Source of the DNA: an uncultured Mesorhizobium sp.
GTDB taxonomy: Bacteria > Pseudomonadota > Alphaproteobacteria > Rhizobiales > Rhizobiaceae
Direction: 5' to 3'
DNA: 17,446 nucleotides
Assembly: GCA_937958475.1 (NCBI GenBank)
Contig: CALFXR010000180.1
Span: 1 to 17,446 of the forward strand
In this document: positions 13,767 through 17,446 of the stretch, one piece after another
How the letters are laid out: the number at the start of each line of letters is the position of its first letter
Numbering within the stretch: position 1 is the stretch's first letter
Notes under the pieces: generated by a model
What the model saw: only the letters and a program-made list of their open reading frames with translations
Databases searched by the model: none
Told to the model about the DNA's origin: nothing
Translations under genes and position numbers: made by a program

Positions 13767-14654
13767 CTATCGGAAGACGCGGCGGACTGCCTGGCGCACG
13801 CGCTCCGCAAGTCCCGTGCCGCGCGGTTCGCGCACCAGGCGGAAGCCGAGATTGTCGGGCGGGACGCCGACGGCGCAGCCGCCGCTCTTCCCGTCGCGGA
13901 TGAAGTCCGACATGTAGGCGCGGTGGCGGCCTTCGAGCACGTGGACGCCGCAGTTCTCCACCGTCCCGGCAATCTCACGCCCGTCGGGCGTCAGCGTCGA
14001 GCGCGCATAGCAGGTCGCGGTCCACTCCCAGACATTACCGGCGAGATCGTAGAGCCCGCGCCGGTTGGCGCCGAAAGCGCCGCGCGGCTGGGGTTCCGAG
14101 ACGGACGCACGCCCGCGCGCCGATTCGGCGCGATAGGCCGAAAGCCAGCGCCGCGCCGGATTGTCCGCATCGGCGACGACGGGGAGGTCTTCGCCGGAGA
14201 AGCGCTCGCCGGCGGCGAGCGCCCATTCGGCGGCGCTCGGCAGCCGCCAGCGTCCGCCCGTTGCCTGCGAATACCAGGCCGCATAGGCTTCGGCGTCGAG
14301 GTGGCTGACCCCCGTCACCGGGGTACGCAGCGCCTGGCCGGGGCGTGCGTCGGCCTGGCGGCAGGCGCCGGCCTCGACGCAGCGGCGATAGTCGAGCACG
14401 CTCACCTGGTATGTCATGATCTCAAAGGCAGCGACTTCTTCCAGCCGGCGCGGCGCGGCGGCGGGCCGGCCGTCGCGCAGGAATTCGCCCGGCAGGGGAT
14501 AGGCGACGCGGCCGGAGACGGCGACGGTCTGCGCCGCGGGAAAGGGAGGTTCGACCGGCCTGTCGACCAACCAGTCGGCCGCGCCGAGCAGCGATGCCGG
14601 GATTGCCGCCGCGGCGGCCAGTCCGCCGATGATGTGGAGGATGTCGAACGACAT
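13767..14654 (-). CDS. nirV: NirV, formylglycine-generating-enzyme-like protein associated with NirK
   Basis: Encodes 295 residues. A hydrophobic N-terminal segment (about 5-25, IIGGLAAAAAIPASLLGAA) suggests a signal anchor or export signal. The remainder is an FGE-sulfatase/SUMF1-type domain: FEIMTYQVSVLDYRRC (about 75-92), PVTGVSHLDAEAYAAWYSQATGGRWRLPSAAEWALAAG (about 112-149), GLYDLAGNVWEWTATCY, and a C-terminal DNLGFRLVREPRG. Genes of this type next to nirK are called nirV; their exact function is unknown, and assistance to NirK maturation has been proposed. ATG 14654 is preceded by GGAGACC. It is downstream of nirK on the same strand across a 77-base spacer holding a terminator-like hairpin, so it is probably expressed by read-through from the nirK promoter. 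Confidence 0.9.
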   Translation of the reverse strand: MSFDILHIIGGLAAAAAIPASLLGAADWLVDRPVEPPFPAAQTVAVSGRVAYPLPGEFLRDGRPAAAPRRLEEVAAFEIMTYQVSVLDYRRCVEAGACRQADARPGQALRTPVTGVSHLDAEAYAAWYSQATGGRWRLPSAAEWALAAGERFSGEDLPVVADADNPARRWLSAYRAESARGRASVSEPQPRGAFGANRRGLYDLAGNVWEWTATCYARSTLTPDGREIAGTVENCGVHVLEGRHRAYMSDFIRDGKSGGCAVGVPPDNLGFRLVREPRGTGLAERVRQAVRRVFR

Positions 14655-14672
14655 GACGGTCTCCGTCCCGTG

Positions 14673-14711
14673 AAGAAAGAACGGCCCGGCTGTCGGGGAG
14701 CCGGGCCGTTC
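14673..14711 (-). terminator. Terminator-like hairpin after nirK
   Basis: On the minus strand a perfect 13-bp stem (14711-14699 with 14691-14679, 7-base loop) is followed by TTTCTTC. It begins 21 bases after the nirK stop. This resembles an intrinsic terminator with a short T-rich tail. Since nirV lies just beyond without an evident promoter, it probably attenuates rather than stops transcription. Confidence 0.7.
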
Positions 14712-14731
14712 CGTCGTCCATCGCGTCCGCT

Positions 14732-15847
14732 TCAGTTGGTCGCGATGGCTTTCGGCGCCTCGACCTGGGTCATCAGGTCGTCGTCCCAATCGCCTTCGAC
14801 CATGAAGTGCGCGGTGGCGCCGAGTTCGACGGCCTCGATCAGATTGTGGTTGACGTAGGCGTAGATGCCCGGCTGCAGGAACGTGTAGAGCGCCGCGCCG
14901 GCCGAACCGCCGCGGATGAACCATGTCTCGAGGTCCTTGGCGGGCGGGTTGGCGAACTTGCCCTGTTCCCAGACATGGTCGCCATGGCCGCCGATCAGGT
15001 GCGGTCGGGTGTCGCGATTGGCCTGCGAGTGGACGATGAGCACCGTCTCGCCGACATTGGCGGTCATGGCGTTGTCGCCGGTCAGCGCGCCTACGCGGCC
15101 GTTGAACACCTCGTGGGTGGGAATGAGCCCACGCATCAGCTCCATGGTGTCCTGGTAGGCGTCGCCGGCCGATTCATAGGACTTGTAGCGGCCATCCCTG
15201 TCGCGCGGGATGTAGAAGTCGCTCTCGCCGACATAATAGATGCGGTCGTAGCGGAGCGGCTCGCCCTTCTCGTCCTTCAGGCCGTCGCGCGGCAGCACCA
15301 TGATGGCGCCGCTCATGCCCGAGACGACGTGCCACGGGATCATCGGCCCGCCCGGCGCGCAGTGATAGACGAACGTGCCCGAACGGGTGGCGCGGAAGCG
15401 CAGCGTCACCTGCTCGCCGGGATTGACGAGCGAAAGTTCGCCGCCGCCGAGCGCGCCCGTCGCGGCGTGGAAGTCGATGTTGTGGGCGAGCGAGTTGCTC
15501 TCCGGGTTGACCAGCGTCAGTTCGACATAATCGTCCTGGTGGACGACCATCAGCGGACCGGGCACCGAGCCATTGAAGGTCATCGCCTGCAGCGTCGTTC
15601 CTTCGTCGTCGATCACCATCGGCTTTTCTTCGATCGTCATGGTGAACTCGATGATCTTCGGCCCGCCGCTCGCCACCTGTTCGTGGGCATGCACGAAGGG
15701 CGGCGTCACCAGCATCACCTTCTGCCGGGGCAGGGCGGCGATGTCGGGCCTGCCGACGGCGGCCCTCGCCTCGGTTGCAAACGGCGGCATTCCGGCCACG
15801 ACTGCGGCCATGGCTGTTCCCATGAGAGCTTCGCGTCGCGTGATCAT
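14732..15847 (-). CDS. nirK: Copper-containing nitrite reductase (NO-forming)
   Basis: Encodes 371 residues. It reduces nitrite to nitric oxide in the periplasm. The signal ITRREALMGTAMAAVVAGMP has a twin arginine (R4 R5), indicating Tat export. All copper ligands are visible: type 1 copper His122, Cys163, His173 and Met178; type 2 copper His127, His162 and His334. The catalytic pair is Asp125 (AHNIDFH) and His283 (RPHLIGGH). The short HCAPGGPMIPWHVVSGM loop marks class I NirK, which typically takes electrons from pseudoazurin, encoded about 4 kb away. ATG 15847 is preceded by AAGGAGAC. An NnrR-type box and a -10 box at class II spacing stand upstream. Confidence 0.97.
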   Translation of the reverse strand: MITRREALMGTAMAAVVAGMPPFATEARAAVGRPDIAALPRQKVMLVTPPFVHAHEQVASGGPKIIEFTMTIEEKPMVIDDEGTTLQAMTFNGSVPGPLMVVHQDDYVELTLVNPESNSLAHNIDFHAATGALGGGELSLVNPGEQVTLRFRATRSGTFVYHCAPGGPMIPWHVVSGMSGAIMVLPRDGLKDEKGEPLRYDRIYYVGESDFYIPRDRDGRYKSYESAGDAYQDTMELMRGLIPTHEVFNGRVGALTGDNAMTANVGETVLIVHSQANRDTRPHLIGGHGDHVWEQGKFANPPAKDLETWFIRGGSAGAALYTFLQPGIYAYVNHNLIEAVELGATAHFMVEGDWDDDLMTQVEAPKAIATN

Positions 15848-15882
15848 GATAGTCTCCTTGTCGTCTCTATTTCGACGCTGCA

Positions 15883-15924
15883 AGAATAGGCCTTTGATGG
15901 GAACGGCTCTTTGCCGTTTCGCAA
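15883..15924 (-). promoter_or_regulatory. NnrR-type box and -10 element of nirK
   Basis: Read on the minus strand, TTGCGAAACGGCAA (15924-15911) is a perfect TTG-N8-CAA site and fits the TTGYG half of the NnrR consensus. A -10-like TATTCT lies at 15888-15883; the two centres are exactly 32 bases apart, equal to the DUF1858 promoter. The start codon is about 30 bases beyond the expected transcription start. Activation by the nearby Crp/Fnr regulator in response to NO is inferred. Confidence 0.78.
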
Positions 15925-16003
15925 GAAGCGGAGAGGCGCCGCTGCGACAGCCGGCCGCAATGCCGGGTTGACGCTCCGCCCGCCGGGAGTCACTAAGGCT
16001 GCG

Positions 16004-16381
16004 ATGATCCACTTTCTCCTCGTCGCGCTCGGGGGCGCCATCGGCGCCAGCCTGCGCCACCTCGTCAATCTTGCGGCGCTGAAGACGCTGGGTCCCGGCT
16101 TTCCCTGGGCGACGCTGACGGTCAACCTGGTCGGCTCCTTCGCCATGGGCGTCTTCATCGAGGTGCTGACGCGCCGGTTCGGCTCGTCGAACGAGCTCCG
16201 CCTGTTCGTCGCCACCGGTATCCTCGGCGGCTTCACCACCTTCTCCGCCTTCTCGCTCGACTTCGCCGCGCTGTGGCAACGCGGCGAGACGGTCGTGGCC
16301 GCCGGCTATGTCCTGGTCAGCGTCGTCGGCGCGCTGCTTGCGCTTTTCCTCGGAATGTGGGTCGTCAGGATCGCCACCTAG
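16004..16381 (+). CDS. crcB: Fluoride ion channel CrcB/FluC
   Basis: Encodes 125 residues with four membrane helices, the standard size. The dual-topology dimer exports fluoride from the cytoplasm. Family marks are GGAIGASLRH (residues 10-19), TVNLVGSFAMG (39-49) with the conserved Asn41, and GILGGFTTFSAFS (72-84), which carries the phenylalanines lining the fluoride path. ATG 16004 is chosen as the first residue of the family N-terminus; AAGG is at 15995-15998. A TTGACG...CACTAA pair (15968-15996) could be a promoter but is weak. No fluoride riboswitch is recognisable upstream. The gene is divergent from nirK, and its TAG stop codon is part of a dispersed-type repeat. Confidence 0.94.
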   Translation: MIHFLLVALGGAIGASLRHLVNLAALKTLGPGFPWATLTVNLVGSFAMGVFIEVLTRRFGSSNELRLFVATGILGGFTTFSAFSLDFAALWQRGETVVAAGYVLVSVVGALLALFLGMWVVRIAT

Positions 16382-16484
16382 AGCGCAGGCGTCCAATTGG
16401 ATGCACAAAGGACGCTCTAAAGTATTGAATCTGCTACATCGCGCTTTCCGCAAATCGATTCCGGTTTTCGGGCCGATGCAGTAG
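16379..16484. repeat. Rhizobial-type palindromic intergenic repeat element
   Basis: The first palindrome has outer arms TAGAGCG (16379-16385) and CGCTCTA (16413-16419), with an inner GTCC/GGAC pairing. The following part AGTATTGAATCTGCTACATCG... ATCGATTCCGGTTTTCGGGCCGATGCAGTAG has near-complementary ends (CTGCTACATCG and CGATGCAGTAG). I recognise this style (ATTGAATCTGCTRCATG..., ATCGATTCCG) as an abundant mosaic repeat scattered between genes in Rhizobium, Mesorhizobium and Agrobacterium relatives. Such elements are thought to spread passively and may affect RNA stability. Its first three bases are the crcB stop codon. Copy number in this genome cannot be seen from one window. Confidence 0.75.
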
Positions 16485-16516
16485 TGCTAAAGCCCCCGCG
16501 CAAGGCAGGGAAAACC

Positions 16517-17446
16517 ATGGCAGGCGTAGAACAGATAACGGTCGAGACGGGCGAGGCGGGCATGCGGCTCGACCGCTGGTTCAAGTCGCATTTTCCCGGG
16601 CTCGGCTTCGTCCAGCTGCAGAAACTGCTGCGCTCCGGCCAGGTGCGCGTCGACGGCGGTCGCGCCAAGGCCGAGACCCGAGTCGAACCGGGTCAGGTCG
16701 TGCGCATTCCCCCGCTCGGCGTCGACCGCAAGGGCGAAGGCCAGCTCACGGCGAAGACCATTCGCGGCCAGGACGACGGCGACGTGCTTCGCAAGATGCT
16801 GCTCCACGAGGACGACAAGGTCTTCGTCTTCAACAAGCCCGCAGGGCTTGCCGTGCAGGGCGGATCGGGCGTCGTGCGCCATGTCGACGACATGCTGGAA
16901 GCCTGGCGCAACAAGAAGGGCGAGAAGCCGCGCCTGGTCCACCGGCTCGACCGCGACACGTCGGGCGTGCTGGTGGTGGCGCGCACGCGGCTCGCCGCCA
17001 TGAAGCTCGCCGAGGCCTTTCGCCAGCGCGAGACGAAGAAGACCTACTGGGCCCTGGTCAAGGGCGTGCCGAAGAAGCGGGAGGACAAGATCTCCACCTG
17101 GCTGGTCAAGGAACAGACGCCCGACGGCGACCGCGTGCGCATCGCCCGGCATGGCGAGGAGGGCGCCGACCACGCGATCTCCCACTACCGCGTCGTCGAG
17201 CAGGCCGGGCAGACCCTGTCCTGGCTGGAGATGGAGCCCTACACCGGCCGCACGCACCAGCTGCGCGTCCACGCCGCCCATATCGGCTGCCCGATCATCG
17301 GCGATCCGAAATATTTCGAGGCCGACACCAACTGGGACTTCCCCGGCGGCTTGCAGAACCGTCTGCACCTCCACGCGCGGCGCATCGTCGTCCCGCATCC
17401 CGACAAGGGCGTCATCGACGTCACCGCGCCGCTGCCGCCGCACATG
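16517..17446 (+). CDS. rluC: Ribosomal large subunit pseudouridine synthase, RluC/RluD family (3' end outside window)
   Basis: 310 codons are present and the gene runs off the window. An N-terminal S4 RNA-binding domain occupies about residues 16-75 (MRLDRWFKSHFPGLGFVQLQKLLRSGQVRVDG). The catalytic domain carries HRLDRDTSGVLV at 142-153 with catalytic Asp145, preceded by FNKPAGLAVQGG (105-116) and followed by EPYTGRTHQLRVHAAHIGCPIIGDPKY. Such enzymes isomerise uridines of 23S rRNA to pseudouridine. The RluC versus RluD assignment is by resemblance and by its place next to crcB, where rhizobial genomes carry rluC. ATG 16517 is preceded by AGGCAGGG. Confidence 0.93.
   Translation, partial: MAGVEQITVETGEAGMRLDRWFKSHFPGLGFVQLQKLLRSGQVRVDGGRAKAETRVEPGQVVRIPPLGVDRKGEGQLTAKTIRGQDDGDVLRKMLLHEDDKVFVFNKPAGLAVQGGSGVVRHVDDMLEAWRNKKGEKPRLVHRLDRDTSGVLVVARTRLAAMKLAEAFRQRETKKTYWALVKGVPKKREDKISTWLVKEQTPDGDRVRIARHGEEGADHAISHYRVVEQAGQTLSWLEMEPYTGRTHQLRVHAAHIGCPIIGDPKYFEADTNWDFPGGLQNRLHLHARRIVVPHPDKGVIDVTAPLPPHM

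Noticed and set aside
13767..14654. NirV as an active formylglycine-generating enzyme
   Set aside because: No sulfatase is encoded nearby and I cannot confirm the catalytic cysteine arrangement; the fold is shared but the activity is not supported.
15968..15996. TTGACG-N17-CACTAA as the crcB promoter
   Set aside because: The -10 match is poor and it would leave almost no leader before the start codon; kept only as a remark under crcB.
15925..16003. Fluoride riboswitch upstream of crcB
   Set aside because: None of the conserved crcB-motif segments (GGCGATGGAGTTCGCC-like start and CTGATGACTCCT-like end) can be found in the short spacer.

Overview
This is GC-rich chromosomal DNA from an alphaproteobacterium, most likely of the order Hyphomicrobiales (Rhizobiales), perhaps a Phyllobacteriaceae/Mesorhizobium relative. 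Evidence: the S5-L30-L15-SecY-Adk-S13-S11-RpoA-L17 gene order with no rpmJ or rpsD, the rhizobial look of the proteins, and a rhizobial-type intergenic repeat near the right end. The placement rests on recognition by eye, not on a database search.

Left third (1-6282): the end of the ribosomal protein super-operon. It holds rpsE (3' end only), rpmD, rplO, secY, adk, rpsM, rpsK, rpoA and rplQ, closed by a clear rho-independent terminator. A small unrecognised gene lies on the opposite strand between adk and rpsM. A roughly 315-base divergent promoter region separates it from rpsM, so rpsM-rplQ probably has its own promoter. Several spacers carry strong inverted repeats, notably a perfect 17-bp palindrome between rpsM and rpsK.

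Middle (6310-9884): a Tat-type exported ankyrin-repeat protein, a periplasmic HtrA/DegP protease, and the replication-associated AAA+ ATPase RarA, probably cotranscribed with the protease.

Right-middle (9921-15924): a denitrification island. It encodes a small CxxC DUF1858-type protein, an NnrR/DNR-type Crp-Fnr regulator, pseudoazurin, NnrS, an Uma2-family nuclease-like protein of foreign codon style, NirV and the copper nitrite reductase NirK. Three perfect TTG-N8-CAA sites precede the DUF1858 gene, pseudoazurin and nirK. In the two clearest cases the -10 box centre lies exactly 32 bases downstream of the site centre, the geometry of Fnr-type class II activation. The inferred logic is that NnrR senses NO and switches on nitrite reductase, its electron donor pseudoazurin, NnrS and the DUF1858 protein together. 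No nitrate, NO or N2O reductase genes are in the window.

Right end (16004-17446): a fluoride channel gene (crcB/fluC), a dispersed-type intergenic repeat that supplies its stop codon, and the 5' part of a pseudouridine synthase gene of the rluC type. The island appears to sit between rarA and crcB, genes I remember as neighbours in related genomes.

I saw no tRNA or rRNA genes, insertion sequences or CRISPR arrays.
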